64,000 nucleotides of DNA from CAYPHY01 sp964410625 (GCA_964410625.1 CAYPHY010000011.1:62001-126000); one strand, 5' to 3'. Counted from the stretch's first letter, positions 8,201 to 16,411 are shown. Program-made: numbers and translations. Notes: a model not told the origin generated them from the letters alone.

Positions 8201-10475
8201 GCTCTCGCAGACCAGTGTGGATGTTCCTGGCACAAGCTCTGCAGACGTAACCGCCACTGTGGCCGTACCGGCCGACGCACGTATTGGGTTCTATGAGGGC
8301 GCAGTCGAATATAACGGCCAACTTATTCCGGTAGCCGTGCATGTGGCGGCCGAAGGCACCAACTTCGATTTTGGCGCAGCCTCGCTGGATGAACCACAAG
8401 GCGACCATCCCTATGATAACGGCCATCTCTTTGGTAACACCGATTGGGGCTGGCGTCCAGAGACAGGCGATTGGAAACTGTTCTATTTCGACGTCCCAGA
8501 CGATACCAGCCGTCCCGGTCGGAGCATGATTGTCGATACGGAATGGAACTTCCCCGAACCAGTTGCAGAGGTTCCGCCCCTTCCTCCGTCATTGCTCTTC
8601 GAAGATTTCGAAGCAGGCATACCGGAAGAGTGGACCGTCTCCGAAACCATTGGCTCTTGCGCCTGGACGACGACCGATCTCCTCAACCGTGACAACTTTA
8701 CCGGAGGCGAGGGCGCGGCCGCTGTGGCCGATTCCGATCTCTGTGGAACCGGCATGGACACGACGCTCACCACCAGTGCGATCGATCTCTCTGGGGAATC
8801 GGCCGCCTGGCTTGCCTTCCGCTCTGACTTCCAAAGCTTTGATGTCTTCGATGAAGGATTTGTCGAGATCAGTACCGACGGCGGGGACACCTGGGAGCAA
8901 CTGCTCTACTACGATCACGCCGACTATCCTGGACCGCGCAGCGAGGTCATTGACATCTCGGCCCATACCGGTTCGGCCGAAACCCATCTCCGCTTCCACT
9001 ATGTCGCCCCCGAATGGGATTGGTGGTGGCAGGTAGACGACATCGGTATCTTCCTCGAAGACCCCACCGCTTCCTATGCAGTGATTGTGCGCGAATTGAC
9101 CGATGTAGATACCTGGGTCTATGGCGCCGCACCGGACGACTCCTCCAGCGGAGACCCCGCCACATTCGGCCCCAGTGGTGTCACACAAACCGGCGGCAGC
9201 AACGATACATGGCTCGGCGGTGGAGTCTGGACGTTCAACACTGCCACCGATGGCCCACGCGAGATTGTCGGCAGTGACGTGCGAGAAGGCTTGGGCTTCA
9301 TTGCCCTGCACAACGTTCTAACTTCCGGCAAGCAATTTGCTGAACCCGTTGTCGGCGCGGCCTACCAGGTGGATGTCTCTCCCAGCCCGGCGGAAATCAC
9401 AGCTACCGAATTAATCAGCGACACTCCCCCCACCGTTGGCGGAAGTTGGACAACGACCTTCACCTCTACGCGGACGATCAACGAAGGCCTGGCTGTAGCC
9501 GCCTTTGGGCTTAACCAACCGATCAATCTCACGGATGAGGTGATTAGCCAGGATGATCCCAACGACTTTTGCACGGCCAATTGGGTCTATCCGCTGAGCA
9601 TTGTCAACGGCGGTTTGTTGGATATCAGCACCACAGCCGATGCAGCAGGTCTGGACATCGATCTGTTCGTTCTGCTAGATGGTGGCGATGGCGTGTTTGA
9701 CTGTTTGGACGAAAGCTTGCTGGTCGCTTCGACAACGCCTACTTCTGAGGAGCAAGTGACAATCCGCTTCCCGGCCGATGGCGACTACTGGGTAGTGGTT
9801 CACGGTTGGAACGTCCCCGGCGGCTCGCAAACGTTCGACATCAACATAAACGCCATCTACGGCAACGACCTGACCGTCACCAACGTTCCAACAGGAACAG
9901 TCACGGCCAATACGCCGGTGAGCATTGACGTCTCTTATGCCTTGCCTCACGTAGAAGGCTCAACCTGGCATGGTTTACTCTACGTCGGCCCGGCCGATGC
10001 GCCAACGGCGATCGCCATCCCTGTTACCATCCACATCCCCGGTGAAGGGGGCGGTAGCGATGAGTTGACTGCCACTCTGAAAGCCACTCCCGTTGTGCTA
10101 ACCACGGGTGAGGTTTCCACCTTCACCCTGACGGTCAAAAATAACGGTGCAGCAGAGGAGGATGTCAGCGCGACCTTACCGATTCCTTCAGGTTTGAACC
10201 TGGTAATTGGCTCCCAAACAGCCTCTAGCGGGAACGCTTTCTACCAGCTAACAACACGCACGCTAAGCTGGACAGGGACATTGGCCCCTGGGGAAACGGC
10301 AAATCTTACCTATGAGGTTCAGGCGGGGTCGGCCGTGGCTCAAGTGACCACCCATGCCACCGTCAACGGCTCACCTAGCGGTACAGAGACAACAGCGTCG
10401 GCAACGGTTTGGATAAACAATAACCCGCCTGTTGGCACATTCAATGCCCTACTACCCGTGATCGACGATAACTAG
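5283..10475 (+). CDS. Large secreted subtilisin-like serine protease (S8) with C-terminal beta domains
   Basis: The 1730-residue protein has a signal peptide (KLWRLVIVLATISLLVVGLS). The S8 triad is Asp230 (VVDSGVDFG), His469 (DSHGTNVA) and Ser685 (GGTSMSSP), with the oxyanion Asn in NSTGNGG. The Asp-His spacing of about 240 residues far exceeds the usual few tens and implies an inserted domain. After the protease come a beta-sandwich region, a lectin/MAM-like segment (LFEDFEAGIPEEWTV, about 1100-1260), a PPC-like domain (about 1430-1520) and a DUF11-like domain (about 1610-1700). The chain ends NALLPVIDDN. The ATG follows a CCAGGAGGAATAAA site. It probably degrades extracellular protein; substrate unknown. 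Confidence 0.92.
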   Translation: MPSKLWRLVIVLATISLLVVGLSLPSLASTPNSPSSKGPAPHGATSHTSISSNSDHALSRLAPDLREKADQASTETVLVTVLTQSGTTLDKLMVRSVTSNPLGDIQWTTGEVTAANLIKLASVPGVISVTSTETYQPMPAPGIDELRRAPLSAPTANASLDWSLEDGKQALLKLQQQGLAQTAAPRDLSAVPTARDAAATQMVQVADIHNATEAHDKGYTGTGVVAAVVDSGVDFGNPDLQGTQARLSGGPYDGWPYAYDTLSGFYYSLDSSLTVGPDTFWDIVGNTWYVHTLPIEGASCDGDTCTADLIIDYGELSGWPWPTVELPFTWPDTSQSGQYYYSVHPDFNHIGVGNFLGLGYASTHVAPAAVIVSDATTAGAYDTVYVDVDFDQDLTAEKPMTKGDELAGADIFDSALNFGQDGKWDLSASMLTWIADGSNPPPGVSVLYPGVNTPDSGRLLAFVGDSDSHGTNVASQIVAQSVMTDPDWLGSINPFFAGAANAGGVGGPVLSGMAPDAQVAAFQNGFYFPLDAWTLAALGFDGLPQTGDEAQLVNNSWGDSLIIQDGWDQTSRFAHYLNTNYAPTTLFFNSTGNGGAGYGTAAGPDGGSMLGVGASTSYGSTVSFEWVMPDQFTWGDVQPWSNRGPGTLGDTEPDLVCVGAWGTGANPLNFYFNGEAAYDIFGGTSMSSPVCVGVGALVYDAYFQTHGTWPTWQEAFDILVNGGIDLGYETVTQGSGNANADRSTDIASGAAAYVTPSQWQVGDYRGTDYEPFFPNVVHAGDTVSTTLTIHNPTTDTITVDLSDTTLQNVHEITFTVPLTAGGQAPFAVPSYLLEITDLVAEHDPDLVRAQVRFPYSTFDTNSDYFGDNLLRALFYDWTDLNGDGNLWTDDNGNGLVEPSEIDIENQGQGGFEYIRYSYGYPEANYLEVSVGRDALSRQHDGVFFGLQRAFGAEDYLVDVSIRFYKNMEWPWLTLSQTSVDVPGTSSADVTATVAVPADARIGFYEGAVEYNGQLIPVAVHVAAEGTNFDFGAASLDEPQGDHPYDNGHLFGNTDWGWRPETGDWKLFYFDVPDDTSRPGRSMIVDTEWNFPEPVAEVPPLPPSLLFEDFEAGIPEEWTVSETIGSCAWTTTDLLNRDNFTGGEGAAAVADSDLCGTGMDTTLTTSAIDLSGESAAWLAFRSDFQSFDVFDEGFVEISTDGGDTWEQLLYYDHADYPGPRSEVIDISAHTGSAETHLRFHYVAPEWDWWWQVDDIGIFLEDPTASYAVIVRELTDVDTWVYGAAPDDSSSGDPATFGPSGVTQTGGSNDTWLGGGVWTFNTATDGPREIVGSDVREGLGFIALHNVLTSGKQFAEPVVGAAYQVDVSPSPAEITATELISDTPPTVGGSWTTTFTSTRTINEGLAVAAFGLNQPINLTDEVISQDDPNDFCTANWVYPLSIVNGGLLDISTTADAAGLDIDLFVLLDGGDGVFDCLDESLLVASTTPTSEEQVTIRFPADGDYWVVVHGWNVPGGSQTFDININAIYGNDLTVTNVPTGTVTANTPVSIDVSYALPHVEGSTWHGLLYVGPADAPTAIAIPVTIHIPGEGGGSDELTATLKATPVVLTTGEVSTFTLTVKNNGAAEEDVSATLPIPSGLNLVIGSQTASSGNAFYQLTTRTLSWTGTLAPGETANLTYEVQAGSAVAQVTTHATVNGSPSGTETTASATVWINNNPPVGTFNALLPVIDDN

Positions 10476-10561
10476 GCAAAATCGTCTCTTAAGGATATGA
10501 CACTATCTTTGCAGTTCTTGTAGGAGCCGAAGAGAGGACACAAATAATCGCTGATGGGCAA

Positions 10562-10660
10562 TAAATTTGTACGCAAATTAACACAGATTTTTAGAAAAAT
10601 CAGCGTAAATCTGCGTAGTATCAGCGAAAATCAGCGTTCGCTCTGAGAGTGCAACATAGT
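10562..10660. repeat. Composite intergenic repeat (CAGCGTAAATCTGCGT words)
   Basis: The segment is built of ATCAGCG, ATCTGCGT and GCGAAAATCAGCG words. Its right part (GCGTTCGCTCTGAGAG) is the reverse complement of words at about 20230-20255. It has no coding potential. Confidence 0.6.
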
Positions 10661-10665
10661 GATGT

Positions 10666-10715
10666 GAGAAATGGGGGCATTTTCCTTTTAAATGGGGAAG
10701 ATGCCTCCATTTCTC
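10666..10715. other. Hairpin in the leader of the SpoU methylase gene
   Basis: GAGAAATGGGGGCAT (10666-10680) pairs with ATGCCTCCATTTCTC (10701-10715) with one mismatch, ending 10 bp before the ATG at 10726. No Shine-Dalgarno is visible before that ATG, so the hairpin may affect translation or may end upstream transcription. Confidence 0.5.
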
Positions 10716-10725
10716 TCTCCTCAAA

Positions 10726-11244
10726 ATGAAACCTCTAATCGGTACAGAGCTTAAGCGTTTTCTGCGCAACTATAAACGCCAACACCGGCCGACCACCGAC
10801 CTCGTTGCCCTTCTCCAAAGCGTCGAATATCCGGCGAACGTCGGTTCAATTTTTCGTCTGGCCGATGGCGCCGGACTAACCGAATTGATCCTGACCGGCA
10901 TTACCCCCACACCACCCAATCCAACAATAGAGAAAGTCGGCCGCTACAAAAGCCTGCGTGTCCCCTGGCGCTACGAGTCCGACCCCCTTGTCGCCATTGC
11001 TAGACTGCGCGAGCAAGGCTACCAAATCGTCGCCGTCGAACTGACCGACGACGCTACCCCTTACCACCAATTTGACTACGCGAATAAAACATGCTTGATA
11101 GTCGGCCACGAAGATCATGGTGTGACCAAAGCGACGTTGGCGGCCTGTGATGCGGCCGTCTTCCTGCCCATGTATGGCAAAGGCCTGTCGCTCAACGTCC
11201 ACGTCGCGCTCAGCATTGTCACCTATCACATTCTTCATCAGTGA
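10726..11244 (+). CDS. SpoU/TrmH-family RNA 2'-O-methyltransferase
   Basis: The 172-residue protein shows the three SPOUT motifs of the TrmH class: motif 1 NVGSIFRLADGAG, motif 2 CLIVGHEDHGVT and motif 3 LPMYGKGLSLNVHVALSI. These form the trefoil-knot SAM site. It methylates ribose in tRNA or rRNA. The target cannot be told, because there is no N-terminal substrate-binding domain like that of RlmB and no C-terminal extension like TrmH. It stands alone between repeats. Confidence 0.9.
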   Translation: MKPLIGTELKRFLRNYKRQHRPTTDLVALLQSVEYPANVGSIFRLADGAGLTELILTGITPTPPNPTIEKVGRYKSLRVPWRYESDPLVAIARLREQGYQIVAVELTDDATPYHQFDYANKTCLIVGHEDHGVTKATLAACDAAVFLPMYGKGLSLNVHVALSIVTYHILHQ

Positions 11245-11344
11245 CTTTGCTTGCCAGCTATTCAAGCCTTCTATATACTTCCCTCATTCACAAATGCGGG
11301 ACAATGCAACAATAGAGGCGCACTCAGGCACAAAATCGTCTAAA

Positions 11345-11387
11345 TCTGCGCTATCTGCGTTTAACCCGCGCAATCTGCGTAACCATT
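11345..11387. repeat. CTGCGT-type repeat before dnaN
   Basis: AATCTGCGCTATCTGCGT and CGCGCAATCTGCGTAACC are copies of the GTTACGCAGAT repeat family found as inverted ends at 29344-29584 and 32168-32263. Confidence 0.55.
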
Positions 11388-11400
11388 TTCGGGAGAGGCC

Positions 11401-12534
11401 ATGAAGGTATCGTGCTTGCAAGAAAATCTGGCAAAAGGGTTGGGCATCGTCGGCCGTGCCGTCACCACACGCTCCAGTCTGCCCGTACTCGCCAATGTGC
11501 TCTTAGAAACCGACAAAAACCGGCTGAAATTGGCCGCCACCAACCTTGAGGTCGTCATCACCTGTTGGATTGGGGCAAAGGTTGAAGAAGAAGGGGCGAT
11601 CACCATCCCTGCCCGTACGCTCACCGACCTTGTCTCCAACTTCCCCCAGGAACAGGTTAACCTCAATCTCAACAAGACCTCGCAGACGCTGCACGTCACC
11701 TGCGGCCGTACCGAAGCCAACATTAAAGGCATTGACGCGCAAGAGTTTCCTTTAATCCCCGAACCTGACCAAGAAAACCGCATCCGCATTGAGCCGCCCG
11801 TGCTGAAGCAAATGATCAGCCAGGTCGCCTTTGCCGCCGCATCCGATGATTCACGGCCGATGCTCACCGGCGTCTCCACCACCTTCGAGGGCAACCAGGT
11901 GATCATGGCCGCCACCGATGGCTTCCGCCTCTCGCTGCGCTCTGCCCAAATCGCCGGGCATGTCGCCGAGCCACTCCGCGCCATCATTCCCGCCCGCGCC
12001 CTCAATGATGTGGCGCGGATCATCAGCGACGATCTGGAAGCGGTCTACATCTCCTTTCCGCAAGGACGCAACCAGATCATCTTCGACATGGACAACGTCG
12101 TCCTCGTTTCACAATTGATTGACGGCAACTACCCCGACTACAAGCCGATCATCCCCCGGCGACACACCACACGCACCGTCCTGGGCACGGCCGAATTTCG
12201 CAAAGCGTGTCGCACGGCCGACATCTTCGCCCGCGAAGCCAGCAACACCGCCCGCGTCGCCATTGACCCCGGTGGCGACATGGCCCCTGCCTACGCCACC
12301 ATCACCGCCACCAGCGTTGAAACCGGCAACAACGAAGCACAAATCGACGCTTCCGTGGAAGGGCAGCCGATTGAGATCGCCTTCAACGTCAAATACATGG
12401 CTGACGTACTAAACGTGATAGATACCCCCCAAGTGGCCCTGGAAACCACCGGTCCGCTCGACCCTGGCGTGATCAAACCCGTCGGCGACACCGACTTCAT
12501 CCACATCATTATGCCAATGCAGTTCAGCCGTTAG
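11401..12534 (+). CDS. dnaN: DNA polymerase III sliding clamp (beta subunit)
   Basis: The 377-residue length and three-domain layout are standard for the beta clamp, which dimerises into a ring around DNA and tethers the replicative polymerase. Recognisable blocks are MKVSCLQENLAKGLGIVGRAV at the N-terminus, FPLIPEPD, SDDSRPMLTGV (domain 2), DGNYPDYKPIIP and the C-terminal IIMPMQFSR. That last segment carries the usual MPM-R ending that forms part of the peptide-binding pocket. The start follows GGGAGAGGCC. dnaA and recF are not adjacent and I see no cluster of DnaA boxes, so this is not obviously the origin. Confidence 0.97.
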   Translation: MKVSCLQENLAKGLGIVGRAVTTRSSLPVLANVLLETDKNRLKLAATNLEVVITCWIGAKVEEEGAITIPARTLTDLVSNFPQEQVNLNLNKTSQTLHVTCGRTEANIKGIDAQEFPLIPEPDQENRIRIEPPVLKQMISQVAFAAASDDSRPMLTGVSTTFEGNQVIMAATDGFRLSLRSAQIAGHVAEPLRAIIPARALNDVARIISDDLEAVYISFPQGRNQIIFDMDNVVLVSQLIDGNYPDYKPIIPRRHTTRTVLGTAEFRKACRTADIFAREASNTARVAIDPGGDMAPAYATITATSVETGNNEAQIDASVEGQPIEIAFNVKYMADVLNVIDTPQVALETTGPLDPGVIKPVGDTDFIHIIMPMQFSR

Positions 12535-12582
12535 CAGTCGGCAGCAAGCGTAAACTGGCTACTGCTTACTGCCAACTGCTTA

Positions 12583-13491
12583 CTATTCCAACTCCTCTAA
12601 AACCTTTCGATACAGCGTATCCGCACGTAGATCTTCCAGCGTGTGGCAGGGGGCTTCTAACTGTTCAGCCAACAACCGCGCCAATCCCTGGTCAAAGGCG
12701 GCGTGCTCCATATTAATCACCACCGAACGCACATCCGTCTCCTTGATGAGTTCAGCAATGCGGTGCGCCTCCTCCTGCGGCGGCAGATCGGTCATGGAGA
12801 CATTGCCCGCGCCGTCGGTGAGCAAGATCATCAACGGCATACAGTCAGAGTGGTTATACGCTTCCTGGCGGAAGACCTCATAGGCCATGAATAGCCCGGC
12901 CGACAACGGCGTCTTACCCCCCACCGCAATGTTGAGTAATGCCGTCTTCGCCAACTGCACCGAATTCGTCGGCGGCAAGACCAGATGGGCGTCGTTCTTA
13001 TTGAAAACAATCAACCCCACCCGGTCGCGACGCTGGTAAGCGTCCGTCAACAGCGACATAATCGCCCCTTTCGTCGCCTCCATCCGTTCGGCCACCGCCA
13101 TAGACCAACTGGCGTCCACCACAAAGAGAATTAGATTGGCCGAGCGGCGTACCCGTACCTTCTCGCGCAAGTCCTGCTTTTCCAGGGCCAACGCCAGCTT
13201 CGAGCGGTCGCGCCGGATTTGGTGCGGCGCGGCCGCACGCAATGTCGCATCAAAAGCTAAATCCGTCAGTTTCCCCTTTGGAATGCGCGATTGAATATAA
13301 CGGCCGCGCTTCCGTTCCGTTTTGGTCTGCGAACGGCGGCCGGCCTTATTGCGGGTCAACTTATCCAGTTGGGTATCCAGGCGACGGGTAGTGAACTCCT
13401 GGCGTGACTCGATTTTGCGGCCGCCTTCCCACCAATGCCCCTCCTGGGGCGTTTTCGGCACGCTTTGTGGCCCGGCCTCCGCCTGGGCCAC
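12583..13491 (-). CDS. chlD: VWA part of Mg/Co-chelatase medium subunit (ChlD C-terminal half)
   Basis: This region carries the acidic/basic linker and a von Willebrand A domain with MIDAS residues DASWSM, the Thr in GGKTPLS and LLTDGAGN, as in ChlD/BchD/CobT. A GTG at 13491 would allow independent translation of 302 residues. However, the same frame stays open back through SLESAEEGEGSE into the A9 run that ends the AAA+ gene. A -1 shift there would make one protein of about 681 residues, the normal ChlD size. The MIDAS site contacts the large chelatase subunit and couples ATPase ring movement to metal insertion. No large subunit (ChlH/CobN) is in the window. Confidence 0.88.
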   Translation of the reverse strand: MAQAEAGPQSVPKTPQEGHWWEGGRKIESRQEFTTRRLDTQLDKLTRNKAGRRSQTKTERKRGRYIQSRIPKGKLTDLAFDATLRAAAPHQIRRDRSKLALALEKQDLREKVRVRRSANLILFVVDASWSMAVAERMEATKGAIMSLLTDAYQRRDRVGLIVFNKNDAHLVLPPTNSVQLAKTALLNIAVGGKTPLSAGLFMAYEVFRQEAYNHSDCMPLMILLTDGAGNVSMTDLPPQEEAHRIAELIKETDVRSVVINMEHAAFDQGLARLLAEQLEAPCHTLEDLRADTLYRKVLEELE

Positions 13492-13520
13492 CTCGCTCCC
13501 CTCACCCTCCTCCGCCGATT

Positions 13521-14627
13521 CTAAGCTTTTTTTTTAGCTGCCCCCTGTTCCGGCTCCGTTTCCATCTGCTCATCGCCGGGATCGCTAACGCCCATCTCGC
13601 GTTGCGCCTGGGCCATGCGGTCTTCCAATTCACTCGCTGCCAACACCGTGTCCTGGAACAGACGACCTTTCACGCGGTGCGGCAAGGCCAGTTCGGCCGC
13701 TAAAATAATATCCGTATCATTGATGTAATTCCGCCCTTCCAGTGCTGCATGGGCTTGCGCCCCTCGCAGAATCACCAGATCGGCGCGATGCCCATCCACA
13801 TTCAGCGACGACACCAGCCCGGCAATGGACATCAGATCGCGCCGCGTATAACGAACGGCATTCACCAACTCTTGGGCGCGAGCAATACGGTCTGATAGTT
13901 CCTTCTCTCGCTCCGCCCACTTCGCGCGGAACCCATCGGGGTCAACCTCAAAAGCAACCCGGCGCTCCATAATATCTACGCGCTGCTGCGTGTCGGGCAA
14001 CCCTTCAATTTGCACAGAGAAAGCGAAACGATCCAGCAATTGCGGCCGTAGGTCTCCTTCCTCTGGGTTCATCGTCCCGATCAGCACAAACTTCGCCGGA
14101 TGGGAAAAGCTGATCCCCTCGCGCTCGACGATATTCACGCCCATCGCCGCCGCATCGAGCAGCAAGTCTACCACATGGTCATCAAGCAAGTTGACTTCAT
14201 CTACATAGAGGACGCCGCGATTAGCCGAAGCCAAAATCCCCGGCTCAAAGTGCTTCTCGCCCGACTTGATCGCCTGCTCAATATCGAGCGTGCCAACCAC
14301 ACGATCCTCGGTGGCGCTGACCGGCAAATCGACAAACGGGGTCTGTCGAATCTCTACCTGGACATTGCCATTCTGGAACTGCTCGCGGCTCTCATCGTCC
14401 CACTCATTCGGCCGATCCGGATCACAGTTATACCGGTTCCCAGCCAACACCCGTATATCGGGCAACAAAGCCGCCAGGGCGCGGGCGGCCGTAGACTTCG
14501 CCGTGCCACGCTCGCCACGAATAAGAACGCCGCCAATCCGCGGACTGACCGCATTTAAGATGAGCGCACGTTTCATACGCTCCTGACCTACAATTGCTGT
14601 GAAAGGAAAAACCGCTCTACTTGCCAT
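13521..14627 (-). CDS. chlI: Mg/Co-chelatase AAA+ subunit (ChlI-like; zero-frame product of chlD)
   Basis: The 368-residue AAA+ protein has Walker A GERGTAKST, Walker B GVLYVDEVNLLDD, the sensor region GTMNPEEGDLRPQLLDRF and the C-terminal helical lid. It therefore keeps an intact ATPase, as ChlI does, whereas many ChlD AAA+ domains are degenerate. The frame ends KKKA-stop immediately after nine A residues. Translation in this frame gives the small subunit, and slippage gives the VWA-containing subunit. The pair is likely to work in cobalt insertion into cobalamin or magnesium insertion into a porphyrin. With no bacteriochlorophyll genes nearby, cobalt is at least as likely. Confidence 0.92.
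   Translation of the reverse strand: MASRAVFPFTAIVGQERMKRALILNAVSPRIGGVLIRGERGTAKSTAARALAALLPDIRVLAGNRYNCDPDRPNEWDDESREQFQNGNVQVEIRQTPFVDLPVSATEDRVVGTLDIEQAIKSGEKHFEPGILASANRGVLYVDEVNLLDDHVVDLLLDAAAMGVNIVEREGISFSHPAKFVLIGTMNPEEGDLRPQLLDRFAFSVQIEGLPDTQQRVDIMERRVAFEVDPDGFRAKWAEREKELSDRIARAQELVNAVRYTRRDLMSIAGLVSSLNVDGHRADLVILRGAQAHAALEGRNYINDTDIILAAELALPHRVKGRLFQDTVLAASELEDRMAQAQREMGVSDPGDEQMETEPEQGAAKKKA
13527..13535 (-). other. Probable programmed -1 frameshift (or slippage) site, A9
   Basis: In the AAA+ frame the minus strand reads GCT AAA AAA AAA GCT TAG. A slip of one base back on the A-run enters the VWA frame (AAA AGC TTA GAA). Reading that frame upstream meets TAA at the start of the A-run, so fusion is possible only by slipping inside it. 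A Shine-Dalgarno-like AGGGGG lies about 7 nt upstream, and a GGCCC/GGGCC stem (13469-13489) lies about 38 nt downstream. Confidence 0.75.
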
Positions 14628-14669
14628 TATTCATTAATTACAGAAGCTATCTCTAAGCAACCCATGAAA

Positions 14670-14699
14670 TTGGAAATTTCTTGCTTCCATTGGTATAGT
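14670..14699 (+). promoter_or_regulatory. Extended -10 promoter candidate for the phosphodiesterase gene
   Basis: TTGGAA (14670-14675), an 18-bp spacer and TGG-TATAGT (TATAGT at 14694-14699) match an extended -10 promoter. The leader would be about 100 nt. Confidence 0.45.
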
Positions 14700-14802
14700 C
14701 CCACAGGTCTTATGAGAACACTTCCTCCTGGTAACAGTTGTCAAAACAAAAATAGATTATACTCCATGCCCCTTGCCGGGCAAAACAGCACAAGGAATTT
14801 TC

Positions 14803-15684
14803 ATGTTGCGTAAACTCGGCCGTCTCTCGCTGATCATCCTCATTGCCCTGGTCGTTGTACTTTCCATTCTAATCATAACCAACGACCCCGTTCCTGACTA
14901 CCCCTTCTTCGAATCGCCGGGGCCATTGGTCATCGCCCACCAGGGCGGCGAAGGGCTACGGCCGAGCAATACGATGGCTGCCTTTGAAAACGCTGTTGCC
15001 CTCGGTGTAGATGTGCTGGAAATGGACATCCACGCCACGGCCGATAATGTCCTCGTCTTGATGCACGACGACACCGTAGACCGCACGACCGATGGCAGCG
15101 GCCGCATCCGCGAGATGACCCTGGCTGAAATCAAAACGCTCGACGCCGGCTACTATTGGACCGACGACGGCGGCCAAACCTATCCCTATCGTGGCCAGGG
15201 CATTCAAGTTCCGACGTTGGAAGAAATCTTCACAGCCTTTCCTCTCATGCGTATGAACATTGAGATCAAGCCCGACGATCCGGCCGCGGCAGAACTGTTA
15301 TGCCAATATATAGCCGACTATGATATGGGTGATCAAGTCTTGGTGGCCTCTTTCCATCCCGAAAGCATCCGCACCTTTCGCGCCGCCTGTCCCGAAGTTG
15401 CTACCTCATTGGTTGAACAGGAAATCCTTCGCTTTTTTATCCTCAACACTCTTTTTCTCGGCCGTCTCTACCGCTCACCTGGGGCCGCCATGCAAGTTCC
15501 CGAACATTCCGGCAACATCCACGTCCTCACCAACCGCTTCGTGCGCGGCAACCACGCTCTCAATATGGATGTCCACGCCTGGACAATCAACGAAACGGCC
15601 GATATGGAGCGCCTCATCGCCCTGGGAGTAGACGGGATCATCACCGACCGCCCTGATAGAATGCTCGAATTACTCGGCCGTTAG
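14803..15684 (+). CDS. Membrane-anchored glycerophosphodiester phosphodiesterase
   Basis: The enzyme hydrolyses glycerophosphodiesters to glycerol 3-phosphate and an alcohol. A single N-terminal hydrophobic helix (LSLIILIALVVVLSILII) anchors it or serves as an uncleaved signal. The GDPD core has IAHQGGEG (His), the NTMAAFENAV block, LEMDIHATADNVLVLMHDD (metal ligands Glu and Asp, catalytic His) and NIEIKPDD. In the canonical HRG motif Arg is replaced by Gln (HQG), which is common in the family. The ATG at 14803 follows AAGGAATTTTC; an upstream TTG at 14773 lacks a ribosome site. It is probably involved in phospholipid turnover outside the membrane. Confidence 0.9.
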   Translation: MLRKLGRLSLIILIALVVVLSILIITNDPVPDYPFFESPGPLVIAHQGGEGLRPSNTMAAFENAVALGVDVLEMDIHATADNVLVLMHDDTVDRTTDGSGRIREMTLAEIKTLDAGYYWTDDGGQTYPYRGQGIQVPTLEEIFTAFPLMRMNIEIKPDDPAAAELLCQYIADYDMGDQVLVASFHPESIRTFRAACPEVATSLVEQEILRFFILNTLFLGRLYRSPGAAMQVPEHSGNIHVLTNRFVRGNHALNMDVHAWTINETADMERLIALGVDGIITDRPDRMLELLGR

Positions 15685-15691
15685 ACCCCAA

Positions 15692-15710
15692 CGCGATTTG
15701 CCAAATCGCG
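15692..15710. terminator. CGCGATTT/AAATCGCG palindrome between convergent genes
   Basis: An 8-bp perfect stem with a 3-nt loop lies just beyond the stop of the phosphodiesterase gene. The same words recur at 30705-30725, so it is also a small repeat. There is no T-tract. Confidence 0.45.
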
Positions 15711-15736
15711 CCACATTGAAAGCGAACTTAGAGTGT

Positions 15737-16411
15737 CTAGGGTGTTAGACGGCCGCGATATAACTTCCTACCCCCCGAATGGGAGAGCCAAACCTCATCC
15801 TTCGCCCAGGCTACCCCCATGTATAGGTGTTGGGCATTGTGCCACGCCACCTCACGGCCGTCACGCGGATCGATCTGCACCAGCGCAAACGACTGCGCTT
15901 CGTCTAACCACTCAAATTGCTGGTACGTCTCATCAAAAGCCATCGGGTAAGCCACACTGAGCCACAAATAGCCATCATGGTAGTCCAGCCCACCGCCGGC
16001 CACCGGCGCAGGCAGCGTCCGCGCGATTCGGCCGCTCTCCCGCTCCACCGCCAGCAGTTCACCCCGCTGTTGCGAGACCACCCATAGATGATGACCATCC
16101 CAGGCAACACCAGAGAGCCAGCCATGCTCGGTCAAAGGGATCGTCTGGTCAAAATCATTGCTCTGCGGGTTAACGCGCCGCAACATTCCTTCCTCATGCA
16201 ACGATTGCCACAACGAACGGCCGTCCCAGGCCAACCCGCTCAAATTCCCTGGACATCTCAGCGACCTTACCAACTCCCCCGACCCCGGATCAACAGCAAA
16301 AATACGCCCCGCCGTGAAATCAGCATTCCACAGCGTGCGGCCGTCCCAGGCCAACCCCGCCGGCCCATTCCCCGGCGCGTCGTAGGCGGCGATGATCGAA
16401 AGGGTACTCAT
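15737..16411 (-). CDS. Small beta-propeller protein (SMP30/glutaminyl-cyclase-like repeats)
   Basis: The 224-residue cytosolic-looking protein has no signal peptide and is made of about five repeats of 35-45 residues with the pattern GLAWDGRTLW, GLAWDGRSLW, GVAWDGHHLWV, GLDYHDGYLWL and GVAWAKDEVWLS. Each repeat is a four-stranded blade, so the fold is a 5- to 6-bladed propeller. Such proteins include lactonases, glutamine cyclotransferases and simple binding proteins. The metal and catalytic residues of those enzymes are not obvious, so I give no activity. It sits just downstream of aroF on the same strand, separated by a strong hairpin. Confidence 0.65.
   Translation of the reverse strand: MSTLSIIAAYDAPGNGPAGLAWDGRTLWNADFTAGRIFAVDPGSGELVRSLRCPGNLSGLAWDGRSLWQSLHEEGMLRRVNPQSNDFDQTIPLTEHGWLSGVAWDGHHLWVVSQQRGELLAVERESGRIARTLPAPVAGGGLDYHDGYLWLSVAYPMAFDETYQQFEWLDEAQSFALVQIDPRDGREVAWHNAQHLYMGVAWAKDEVWLSHSGGRKLYRGRLTP

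Noticed and set aside
7224..8426. A 400-codon open frame on the minus strand inside the subtilase gene
   Set aside because: It is fully antisense to a well-supported protease, has no ribosome site and no recognisable domain. Such mirror frames are expected opposite GC-rich genes.
11245..11400. Replication origin next to dnaN
   Set aside because: No DnaA boxes (TTATNCACA) cluster here, and dnaA, recF and gyrB are not adjacent.
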